Shown here: positions 9,331-17,992 of the stretch, in pieces
How the letters are laid out: every line of letters begins with the position of its first letter
How positions within the stretch are numbered: the first letter of the stretch is position 1
From: Dunaliella salina
Lineage: Eukaryota; Chlorophyta; Chlorophyceae; Chlamydomonadales; Dunaliellaceae
NCBI GenBank assembly: GCA_002284615.2
Contig: MU069640.1
Location: 373,500 to 408,010, forward strand
DNA length: 34,511 nucleotides
Direction: 5' to 3'
Notes under the pieces: generated by a model
Seen by the model: only the letters and a program-made list of their open reading frames with translations
The model's database searches: none
What the model was told of the DNA's origin: nothing
Position numbers and translations under genes: made by a program

Positions 9331-10044
9331 GGGGAAGGGGGGGGGGGGGGGGCCTGCGCAATTTACACACGCCTTCCAGGAGGAAAATTTTTCTACCCTC
9401 CTGGCCAGAAAAGAGGAGAAAACCTTTTTAGGGAGAGGAACCCTCCCTACATCAATTAAGGAAACGGGGCCACATTAGTGCACAGACCGTATGACCCCCC
9501 CACCACAAGTTCGGACTGAGAGAAGCATGACAAGCAGAGAAAGAGGACATGTCCAGCAACATGAGAGCAAGATGATATCTGAAAGACTGGAGTTCAAGAC
9601 CTTTAACAGCAAGCAGAGCAAGATAGTCAGCCTTCCCACCAAGGAAGTTTTCCAGTGGCCAGTAAAACAAAATGCTTAAAAATGCTTAAACATGTGTGAA
9701 GCAGGTATTCAATCACAAGAGAGGTTGAGTCTAAAGCTTAAATACTTTCTTGGCCAAACAGGTAGCAACTTTGAGAAGCCTCCGTGTTTCCGCTCAGCTA
9801 AAAACTGACAAGTGGATGCAGCTCTCTTTTAGGTTACAGGTTATAAGAACAAGAAGGCCTCCAGTCAAAACGACTGACTGCTAGCCTGTTCGTAAAGGGG
9901 AGGAGTTTGTGAAGAAGGGAAAATTATGAACGCTTTAGCGTTACCCCCAAAAACCTAAGCTTTTTTGTTGTTTTGCCAAGACAGTTTCATGAGGTAACGC
10001 ACGAGACTGTTCATGGTGAATGGCAGGCCTGTATGAAGCCACCT
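9331..10044. other. No recognised gene; poly(G) and a short repeat
   Basis: A G-rich run lies at about 9324-9352. The segment 9835-9900 is the reverse complement of a short repeat also at 14738-14790 (GGCTAGCAGTCAGTCGTTTT, then CTTGTAACCTGTAACC). No supported gene. Confidence 0.45.
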
Positions 10045-10640
10045 TAAACTAAAAACCTATGCTGGACACAGCCAGCGTTGCATTCAGGAAAGACCCAACA
10101 GTCAGCCCTGGCACTAACAGCGAGCCCCACCGACGAAAGCAGCCATCAAGCAGCCAAGCTGACGTGGGTCCGGCGGGCTGTCGGCCATCCGTTCAGCTGC
10201 GCTCCTACTTCTCCAGCAAGCAACCGATCCAGCCGCCCCCCCCCCTCCCCCCCAAAACCCGATTTTTTTTCTTATTTGCTTGAGTTGCAAAATTGGGTGG
10301 CATTTTTGGTGCTTTTCATTTTTGTCAGGGACTTTACAGCGTGATATGAAGCTCTTTTGCAGTTTTGTGGCCTTTGCCTTTGGTAAGGCCAAGTTTGCAG
10401 AGGGGATCAGTAGTGTAGGGATTGAGGATAGTTCCAGTATTTTCAATTAGTATGGCATGTAGTGTGACTCTCAGAGTCCGTTATTGCGGTGACTTTCTCG
10501 CAGAGTTTTTGTGCATAGGCTCACCATGGTGATTGTGTTCATTTTGTGCAGTTGAAAGAGTTTGTTCAGGCTTGGTCTTGGAGGACAAGGGGTGGGCGTT
10601 GCAAGCAACGCGGAAAATTGGCGAAGCCCACGCGAGCATT
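10045..10640 (-). mobile_element. LINE family B, 3' fragment B1
   Basis: Aligns along its length with 25577-26130. Minus-strand peptide fragments are shared in broken frames: AYAQ, ITDSESHYMPY, ILELSSIPTLLIPSANLAL, and the TK.KAH/TKLQKS region. The 3' segment shares ATGGCCGAC, CCGCCGG, GGTGGGGCTC and GGGTCTTTCCT. It ends at about 10045 near GTCCAGCATAGGTTTTTAG. It corresponds to the same C-terminal end (LGLTK-KA) as family A. Confidence 0.6.
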
Positions 10641-11080
10641 TGTGCATGCTTGATTGTGTGTGCATGTGTGTATGTGCATGCAGGCATGCATGGGTGCGTG
10701 TGTGTGTGTGTGTGTGTGTGTTTGTGTGTGCCTGTGTGTGNNNNNNNNNNNNNNNNNNNNNNNNNNNNNNNNNNNNNNNNNNNNNNNNNNNNNNNNNNNN
10801 NNNNNNNNNNNNNNNNNNNNNNNNNNNNNNNNNNNNNNNNNNNNNNNNNNNNNNNNNNNNNNNNNNNNNNNNNNNNNNNNNNNNNNNNNNNNNNNNNNNN
10901 NNNNNNNNNNNNNNNNNNNNNNNNNNNNNNNNNNNNNNNNNNNNNNNNNNNNNNNNNNNNNNNNNNNNNNNNNNNNNNNNNNNNNNNNNNNNNNNNNNNN
11001 NNNNNNNNNNNNNNNNNNNNTGGGTGTGGGTGGGTGTGTGTGTGGGTGGGTGTGGGTGTGGGTGTGGGTGTGGGTGTGTA
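10640..11080. repeat. TG-rich microsatellite with assembly gap
   Basis: TG and TGCA-rich sequence to 10740, 280 N (10741-11020), then TGGG/TGTGGG units to 11080. It directly precedes R1 copy 2, as the TG array at 1-40 precedes copy 1. Frames crossing the gap (poly Thr-His, Cys-Val) are artefacts. Confidence 0.85.
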
Positions 11081-11544
11081 CAGCTGCAGCCCACCTCCGT
11101 GCATTTGGCTTTCCGTTGACCACAACTCATTGTCATCAAATCGTCCGGCTATTTAGGGAAAAACTCAAAGCATATTAAAAATTGCGACTGTCATTTTCAA
11201 TTCTACATCCCGTCAAAGACGAAGACCCCTTAATTAAAGCTGTTGAGACACAGCAGAGCACGTAACCGCGGGTCACCACGAACTTTTTTTCTGGCCTCCT
11301 CTGGATGAGCGCTCTTGCTGGTGCAGCAGCGTTGTGGCATCAACGCCAACGGAGGGGAGAGGAGCTGACGAGGTGCCCTGGACGAAGCTCTGGAGCCTGG
11401 TCAAACCCTCGTTTGGGCCAGCCAGCGCACCCCGTTCCCAAGTGAACTTGCAGAATTATTAGTATGATTTTATTATCGACAATCTCAGCTCCACGGAACC
11501 ACGGAGGGTGACCCGCACTTTTTTATGAACTTTGGGGCATTGCT

Positions 11545-11729
11545 CTAAGTTGCACAATACGCCGTATCAGACCCCAAATACGGCGTATTCGTATCAAATA
11601 CGTCGTATTCGTATTCCCGTATCCGTACCAATTTCACTAGATTTAGCAGGATTTTGCTGGATTTTTGCCGTATCCGTACTCGTATTCGTATTCGTATCCG
11701 TATCCGTATTCCCGTATTGTGCAACTAAG
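11545..11729. mobile_element. hAT MITE, 185 bp
   Basis: Terminal inverted repeats are CTAAGTTGCACAATACG and CGTATTGTGCAACTAAG. The flanks are GCATTGCT at 11537-11544 and at 11730-11737, a perfect 8-bp target duplication. Both arms carry arrays of GTATCC/ATACGG-type hexamers. There is no coding capacity. It shares its termini with the larger element at 11924-13020 and is probably mobilised by the same transposase. Confidence 0.85.
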
Positions 11730-11923
11730 GCATTGCTCCGTGGAGCGTGCACATGAGCCTTCCACACTCTGCAAGGCCTCCTAACGAGTTTTTTTATTAG
11801 GGCATACCAAATCTCAGGGCCTGAGGTGCAGTGAGTGGGCCACAGTGGCCTGCTGTGAGCAGAGGTGTGAAACTCGTAAACCATAGGCCTTCGGCGTCGC
11901 CTCTGAATAGGGGCTTCGCCAAT

Positions 11924-13020
11924 CTAAGTTGCACAATACGGGAATACGGATACGGATACGGATACGGATACGCGTACGGATACGGAGGGGCTGATACGGG
12001 AAGCAAAGAATTCACCAAAGACTCTGAAACTGGCAGGAATGAGCCCTGGACCCCTCCCATTATGCATGTAATACACATTGACATGAATCTACGATGTACC
12101 AAGTGGTCCGCTAGGTGTTTGTGTAGGCCAGTGCATGTTGTCATCACCATGCCAGAATAAACAAGGACAACTTTCTCAGAAATGGACCACTCCCCCATAA
12201 CTGGACATGCTCTATCCCAACCTTTTTTTCCAAAATCCAACCATGCCAACTACAATTTCATCAGAAAATATTATGTTGTTCAAAAGATGATGAAAATCGG
12301 CTGGAAACCAGGCCCTGCCTTTCTGACTGCATCCCACATCTCGTACCAGGCGGGGTGCCTGGTGACGTTGAAGCTGATGCCACACTCGTACAGCAAGTTG
12401 CACACGGCCTCCTGCGCTGCCTCATGCTTGAGCTTCACAGCGTAGTCCGTGATTGGTGCTTGCACTGNCCCTGTGCTTGAGGCGCGCACGCTGCTCCCTG
12501 TGCNGGCCCTACTCTGCTTGGGGCGAGGCGCCACCTCCTGGACCTCATCATCTGCACTGTCATCTGCACTGTCATCTGCTGGGCGCTTGCCTGCTNACGA
12601 CAGGCCCAGGTGCTGCAGAGCTGCTGCGCGCACATCAGCAGNCACTTTCTCACACGCCTTTGCCTCTGCTCCTGGCTTGCCCTTCACCCCAGCGAAGTGG
12701 GTGATGATCCTACTAACCCCTGAAAACACACTGGAACAGAAGTTGCAGCTGAACTTGGCTGGTTTGTTGCCTGCCTGTGGCACCAGGCTTGTGTGCTGCC
12801 TCCAATCCTTGCCCATCCTCGTTTTACTAAATTATATTCAAAATGAAATATTGTAAACGGGTCAAGGCCAGTGCTATCGTCAAAGCTCAGTTCTCCAGAT
12901 CCTCTCCAAGGCCCGCCCCGCTCTCTGCTGTTCAGGCCGTACTGGATACAATACGAAATACGCCGTATTGATACGAATACGCCGTATTGAGGGTCTAATA
13001 CGCCGTGTTGTGCAACTTAG
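11924..13020 (-). mobile_element. hAT transposon, internally deleted, 1097 bp
   Basis: Terminal inverted repeats are CTAAGTTGCACAATACG and CGTGTTGTGCAACTTAG. The target duplication TCGCCAAT is at 11916-11923 and 13021-13028. Subterminal ATACGG hexamers follow the left end and ATACGCCGT-type units precede the right end. The element encodes a transposase N-terminus on the minus strand and lacks the catalytic part. Confidence 0.85.
12280..12816 (-). pseudogene. hAT transposase N-terminal fragment (BED finger plus DUF659)
   Basis: The frame begins at the ATG at 12816 and ends in TGA at 12280-12282. Residues ~3-60 fit a BED zinc finger: KDWRQHTSLV, then FSCNFCSSVFSG with the Cys pair, SRIITHFAG and a later Cys (KACEKV). 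A low-complexity linker with a repeated DDSA motif follows. Residues ~140-175 resemble the DUF659 region of hAT transposases (NLLYECGISFNVTRHP, WYEMWDAV, GPGF). BED fingers bind transposon ends; DUF659 precedes the RNase H-like DDE core. Family hAT transposases are usually over 600 aa, so the core and dimerisation region are missing. Ambiguous bases sit inside the frame (for example 12468, 12504, 12596, 12642). The abrupt end after GPGFQP may mark an internal deletion or an unrecognised intron. Confidence 0.75.
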
Positions 13021-13105
13021 TCGCCAATAAACCATAGGGCTTGCCCCCTGAGGCAACGCCCTTCGGGCGTCGCCTCTGAATAGGGGCTTCGCCAAAAATC
13101 TGAGC

Positions 13106-13620
13106 TCTGCCCCTGGGATCATATCTTGCGGATGATGTGTAGAGTCTCTGTCTTCAAGGGACTAGAATGCCATCAGGGTGACTGAGTTGTGTATTTGGTA
13201 GTTGTCCGGACGGGAGAAGCCAGTGTGGAACGTTTCCTTAACAACTATCAGAAATTTCCATCTCCAGGCACAGCCTCCCTGCATTGCATGCACCTATGGT
13301 GACGATGTAAGGTCCATAGTCTCCTTTGCTCAGTGCTTCACCACATATGCTGAGTGAAAGAAAAGAAAAGGAAAAGAAAAGTCCACGCAGGCCAGAGGCC
13401 GCGTGCATTCAGGGAAGGTCCCGTAACTAACAAGCTAGCAAGCTCGCAAATGCTGAGTGCTTGATGGTGCCAACTTAAAATCATTCTATTTATCTGTGGG
13501 TGTGTGCATCCACCTGAGAAGAAAGGGTTCCTCAAGTACACTGAGTACATGTAGACAAGACAGGTGTTTTTTACTTTTCTTGAGCTAGTTCTGAGGATGT
13601 CCATCGTCTCTCACTAAACC
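13106..13620 (-). mobile_element. LINE family B fragment with nested LINE A tail
   Basis: The minus-strand sequence matches 26130-26600. Shared landmarks are the CTHPQINRMI segment after the zinc knuckle, the GCTTCACCACA..TGC.GAGTG block and the CTCCA.GCA.AGCCTC stretch. Its 3' side is cut off by R1 at about 13106, and a 93-bp insertion interrupts it at 13357-13449. Confidence 0.6.
13357..13449 (-). mobile_element. LINE A tail-only retrocopy, 93 bp, with 10-bp target duplication
   Basis: Flanked by ATGCTGAGTG at 13347-13356 and 13450-13459. In its own orientation it begins GAGCTTGCTAGCTTGTTAG, continues GGGACCTTCCC and GCACGCGGCC, and ends in a TTTTC-rich tail. The T-rich tail and the target duplication show target-primed insertion. 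Confidence 0.75.
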
Positions 13621-13732
13621 GAGACAATGACACCTATCGTTTTGTTTCCGAGCTTGTGTGGATTTTTTGGTGCCTCAATAATGAGCAGCCAAACTATATG
13701 GCTGGTCGTACTCCTAATGTCATGAGATGTAA

Positions 13733-14351
13733 GGCCGCGTTCACACTAGCGGCTCGGCTCAGCAAAATTTTCTTTATTATTTTTCTAGCCGAGTCGAGGG
13801 TGTTCACACAGGCCGGCCCGGCCAAAAAAAATAGAAAATGATGAGCCGAGCCAGCCCCCCCCCCCCCTCCACCAACTTCCAGAGAAAAATCATGGTGATT
13901 GCTGGGCTCCTATAGAGCCCCTCTGCATCAACTGTTTGTTGAAATTGCCCATTCTGAATATCCCCCATTCTGAATATCCTCTGAGCAGGAGGAGCAGACT
14001 AGCCTGCGCATGCGCTTGCAAGCTCTATTCTCCCGCAAACAAAAGAGCAGACAGGCTTCATGAAGGTGTCAGGCAATCATGCATCCAGGGAAAGAGGGGG
14101 GCTTGGGGGNGGGGGGGGGGGGNGGGGGGCGAATAAATTATTCCCAGCCGAGCCCACCCAGTGTGAGCATAGCTCGGCTCAGAAATTCCAAGAAATTGTT
14201 TTCTTTCACACACTTTGAGTTACCCGCCCCAAAAAAATTCACGAGTGCTCCACTGAAAAAGAGTAAGTGCCTTGTGATGAAGAAGGGGAGGGTAAGAAAT
14301 TACCCGGAATTTATTTTTTGAGCCCAGCCGAGCCGTAGTGTGAACGGGGCC
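13733..14351. mobile_element. Harbinger-like MITE, 619 bp
   Basis: Long terminal inverted repeats: GGCCGCGTTCACACTAGCGG...CTCGGCT at the left and, reversed at the right, GGCCCCGTTCACACTACGG...CTCGGCT. A TAA target duplication lies at 13730-13732 and 14352-14354. Internal GCCGAGCC and AGCTCGGCTCAG blocks suggest nested or duplicated subterminal repeats. It contains two homopolymers (C at 13854-13867, G with ambiguous bases at 14105-14129). No transposase frame. PIF/Harbinger is inferred from the 3-bp TAA duplication. Confidence 0.65.
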
Positions 14352-14737
14352 TAACCGCGCAAAAATTAATTCACCACGCATAATTTTTTTTGCCCTGCGC
14401 GGCGAGTGCGTGCACATAAAATATATATTTACTTGAACGCGTGCGCAATTGTGTAAATTACCAAGTCGGAGTTAAGAGAGTAAAAGTGGTCAATACCCAT
14501 GCGCGGCTGTGTAAAATAATCATTCTTGCGCTGTTGATACGTGGTTGCAAAACTTATTATTCTTTTTTGAGAAGTATATTTTTGAGATCTCTCACAGGCC
14601 TGAGGATGAGCGGATGTAGGCCCCTTACTTACTCACCTGCATTCACCACGTCCAGTTTTTTCACACCATTGCATGTCTTCTTTTGAGGACCGAAACAACA
14701 GCAAGCATGACCCTTTTTCACATGACCTCCTTTCTGT
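14352..14737. other. No recognised gene
   Basis: Short inverted GCGCGG/CCGCGC elements near 14355-14405, then AT-rich sequence. No supported frame. Confidence 0.4.
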
Positions 14738-14880
14738 TTAACAGGCTAGCAGTCAGTCGTTTTGATTAGATGCCTTCTTTTCTTGTAACCTGTAACCTGC
14801 TCACCGAGCAGCCAAACTTCCTGGCTGAAGGTTAGGTTCCCTTGTAAACCTTGTAAACCTTGTAACCTGTAACCTGCTCA
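14738..14880 (+). repeat. tRNA-like SINE, most complete copy
   Basis: GGCTAGCAGTCAGTCGTTTT, CTTGTAACCTGTAACC, CACCGAGCAGCCAAACTTCC, TGGCTGAAGGTTAGGTTCCC and then TTGTAAACC/TTGTAACC repeats. The CGAGCAGCCAAA and GGTTAGGTTCCC blocks sit at about the spacing of RNA polymerase III A and B boxes. Related fragments occur at 3500-3615, 4305-4365, 8285-8345, 9835-9900, 16905-16965 and 28105-28165. Confidence 0.45.
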
Positions 14881-15131
14881 AGTTGGTGGAAATGGCAACC
14901 TTGCTCAACTTTTGAAGTATGGGGGAGAAACCAAAACCAGGCCAATCCATAAATAAATTGATTCTTTCGCCCAAAAACGAAACCTAAAACGAAGTCAAAC
15001 TAATAACCCCTTGCCTTAATCAAGTTAATTAATTAATTAATTAATCACTTATAAGTAGGAAGTGTTACGAATTGGGAACGAAGTGCAAATTAATTGATGT
15101 TCCTGGAAGTGGAAGGATTTGGGGGAAATGG

Positions 15132-15696
15132 CAGAGGTGGGCGACGAGGGCCTCAAATAAGGGTACTTTGGAAATGTTCCCTTGGCAAGGTGGTCCATAG
15201 CTCCTGAGTTTGAAAACTGCTACTCAGGGCCACTTCTGCTATTTGCCAAAACGTGAACCCTAATCTTTGAGTAGGCACCCACCATATCTGACCAGCCACT
15301 GTACAAATTGGGCAATTTATAATGATTTGGTGTCCTTGGACCAAAAAAAAACATTGAGTGAAAAGAACCAGTGATTAGTCAGATACTGAATTTCAGCCAT
15401 TTCCCTCTGAGAAAATCCAGCACTCGGGGTGCCAAAAAGGTCAATTTTTGACCTCCTTCATTCCCACTTTTGAATGCAGGATGTTAGCATATCATAAAAG
15501 GATTGTTTATAAAATATTTTGGGGGTGAAAAATGGTCCTAGGGTGGAGCTGTGGGCCATTTTAGGGTGATCTGAGGCCAGAAGAGTGATCTGGGGTCAAC
15601 CGATTTTCATCAATTTTAGTGAGTGTTTTTTATTTATATTATAAAGGTTGGCCTGGTCAGGTTTGGAAAACACCGGCGGGAAAGAACATTTTCAGG
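15132..15696. mobile_element. Nonautonomous hAT-like DNA transposon, copy 2 (one end lost)
   Basis: Reverse complement of the element at 5116-5764 over about 560 bases. The left end CAGAGGTGGGCGACGAGGGC is intact. At the right the match stops after CCTGAAAATGTTC (read in reverse), so roughly the last 20-25 bases including the inverted repeat are missing. Confidence 0.65.
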
Positions 15697-16089
15697 AATA
15701 GACAAGAGCCATGACATTATGTTCATGCCAGTGATGGAGGATTCACGTTAGATTACGTGAGCCACACACAGGACAGCCGCACCATGGTTTGACCAACCCT
15801 TGATTGACCGACCTGGACCCATGCCAGGCCTGATGCTCTGCCATGGCCACAGCAGCAGGCTACCTGTGCAGGAGTTGACGTTCCAGGGGTCTCCCAGCAA
15901 CCTCCCAGCGGCCTTTTCACGACTGGGACGAACTGCCTTGTGCACCACAAAATGATGCTGCTGAAATGCAAAGTGGTACGAACTGGTACGAAGCGCTACG
16001 AAGTCAAAAAAGTTAATACCCTGGTGCAAAGTAATTGGGAACCTACGGTATGTCAACGGATTCCTGCCCTTGAGAACTGTCAATTGACT
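15697..16089. other. No recognised gene
   Basis: A minus-strand frame at 15748-16083 has no domain, splice or repeat support. Three GGTACGAA/GCTACGAA units occur near 15975-16005. Confidence 0.4.
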
Positions 16090-16450
16090 CTCTTTTGGGG
16101 CAAATCGGGCAAAAAGGGGAGTCTCTGCGCAAAGTCAGTGCCACATACACATGGGTGCTGGCTGCAGGGGGCGTGGAGGCAAACATGCAGCAAATCAATC
16201 CAAACTTCAGGAAAGTGAAAATGTTATTGTGCTCTTACATGGTAAGTCAAAACAGCACTTAGTGGACTTGCAAGCCAGTTGTGGGTGCTTGGAAAGGCAG
16301 GTAAGATGCCTGCATGGTCGTCCGCTTTTCAGTTCTTGCCCAATGACTCTGCTCCAATACAATCTTTGCGCAGAGTATGCAGATGGACACAGAGTTTAAA
16401 AAGGAGCAAATCGGTACCCTCTTTGTCTCAGTGGGGGCAATGTTAGGGGG
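16090..16450. repeat. Dispersed repeat R2, copy 2
   Basis: Same orientation and order of conserved blocks as 8770-9330, including GAGGCAAACATGCAGCAAAT and GGAGCAAATCGGTACCCT, followed by a G-rich stretch at 16446-16464. Confidence 0.6.
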
Positions 16451-17992
16451 GGAGGGGGGTGGGTGGTCCTTTTGGGCCTCTGGCCCAAAATCTTGGCATT
16501 GTATTTGCTATTTTTTTAACCCTCCTACATAGAGCAGAAGAAGGAGGAGATTTCAGGCTCTTCTATACTTTGCCCAAAGGTTTCCGCCCCTTAACACATC
16601 ATGATGATCTGCAGCGTGGTCCAATTTCGCTTCATGTCCACACTTGAAAGTTGAGCAAGCCACTTAGCATGACAATATCCTTCCAAAATGTGATGTACGA
16701 GATGCTCAGAATGGCTGCAAGACCAAAACATGGAATAGCAGGAATATACCTATATTCCTTGACACCCACCAAGTTTGCAATCTAGGCAGAAATATGCTTC
16801 GATGTTTATAAGTCCTGTATTATGCCTCTCCTCCACCTCTCACATGGCTTCGTACTTGCCCGCATCTTACAATGTACAGTTGCATGATATGATTTGTTTC
16901 TTGAATGAACAGGCTAGCAACCAGTCGGATTAACAGGAGGCTTTCTTTTTTCTTTGTAACCTTGAACCCTATCGGTGGGAGTCAATGGGAGGTCTTCCTT
17001 AATGCACACAGCCAAAGGACAGGCGTAAATCTTTCTTTACTTTTTCAAGATAAGGAACCTCTCCTTAAAGCATGTGGCCTATCACGTTTGGTAGACAACG
17101 GTCTGAGCCTGAGAGTCTTTGAAACCTAGGCCAGTCGGATTCTTGATGCTTTTCTTGACACCTGAACAGTAAAAGGGGGTCTGTAAAAAGCAAACTGAAT
17201 GAGCAAACAGTCAGGATAAGGAACAAAGTAACCGAAAAAAACAAGCCAGCCAAAAAAGGTAAGGAGAATGCCCTTTGGCAGCAAGAAAACTGTCCGTGTG
17301 GGAGCGAAGGAGAACACTGCAGATGTAAAGAACCCTACAAAAAGGACAATATTGCAACAGCTGGAAAAACTGGCCACATGCCTGTGTGAGACGGAAGGGT
17401 AATAGGGCATTTCTTTTCAACCCACATGCCAAATTTTGTACAAAAACTTGCTGAAAGGCAAAGGGACCAATGAACCAAAAAACTGTGCACATAGAGTAGC
17501 GAAGCTGTCCTCAAACGAATTTCAGCATGGGAGGCACATCAGCCCCAGGGAGCTGTGCATCCGCCGCACCAGAGTATAGAAGCTAACCCCGCCTGTACTG
17601 CTTTGCTGACACTAATGATGCATTGCATGCATGGACATGACCGCAACAGCTTAGCATGGCTCATGCGCCATGGCTCATGCGCATCAAGAGTATGTACAGA
17701 GGCCTTGCGCGAGGTATTTGTGGGTGGAGAGGGCGAGCAGACCGATCAAAAAAGAAATTGTACAAGGTGATACACGTGTTGGCTGCGCCAGCCATACAGT
17801 CACCATCCTGCAGCAGCATCAAAAGACTGGGCAGCAAAAATGATTCACAGGGTGCAACACACCAGCAGAGCAGCACTCTTTGTCGCTCCACTTGCAGGTG
17901 TCAGTTTGACTCGACAACAAGACGACAAGACGAAGTGGAGCCTGCCAGACTGCCAGATGAGTTAACGAGGGTGTCCACTGTCCATCAAACGC
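16451..17992. other. Region downstream of the chalcone isomerase-like gene
   Basis: Contains a SINE fragment (16905-16965) and a degraded LINE A tail (about 16978-17060). The minus-strand 3' UTR of the chalcone isomerase-like gene must begin at 17992 and run leftward. The nearest TGTAA I see on that strand is far away, at 16866-16870, so the true end is uncertain. Confidence 0.35.

Larger units (their letters stand above)
11081..13110. repeat. Dispersed repeat R1, copy 2, split by two hAT elements
   Basis: R1 sequence is at 11081-11544, 11730-11923 and 13021-13110. The terminal block (AAACCATAGG, GGCGTCGCCTCTGAATAGGG, GCTTCGCCAA) is present twice, at 11879-11923 and 13027-13096, so this copy carries a tandem duplication of it with the second hAT element inserted at the boundary. 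Confidence 0.7.

Noticed and set aside
10471..11178. Long frames across the 10741-11020 gap
   Set aside because: They consist of Thr-His or Cys-Val repeats from the TG array and run through N.
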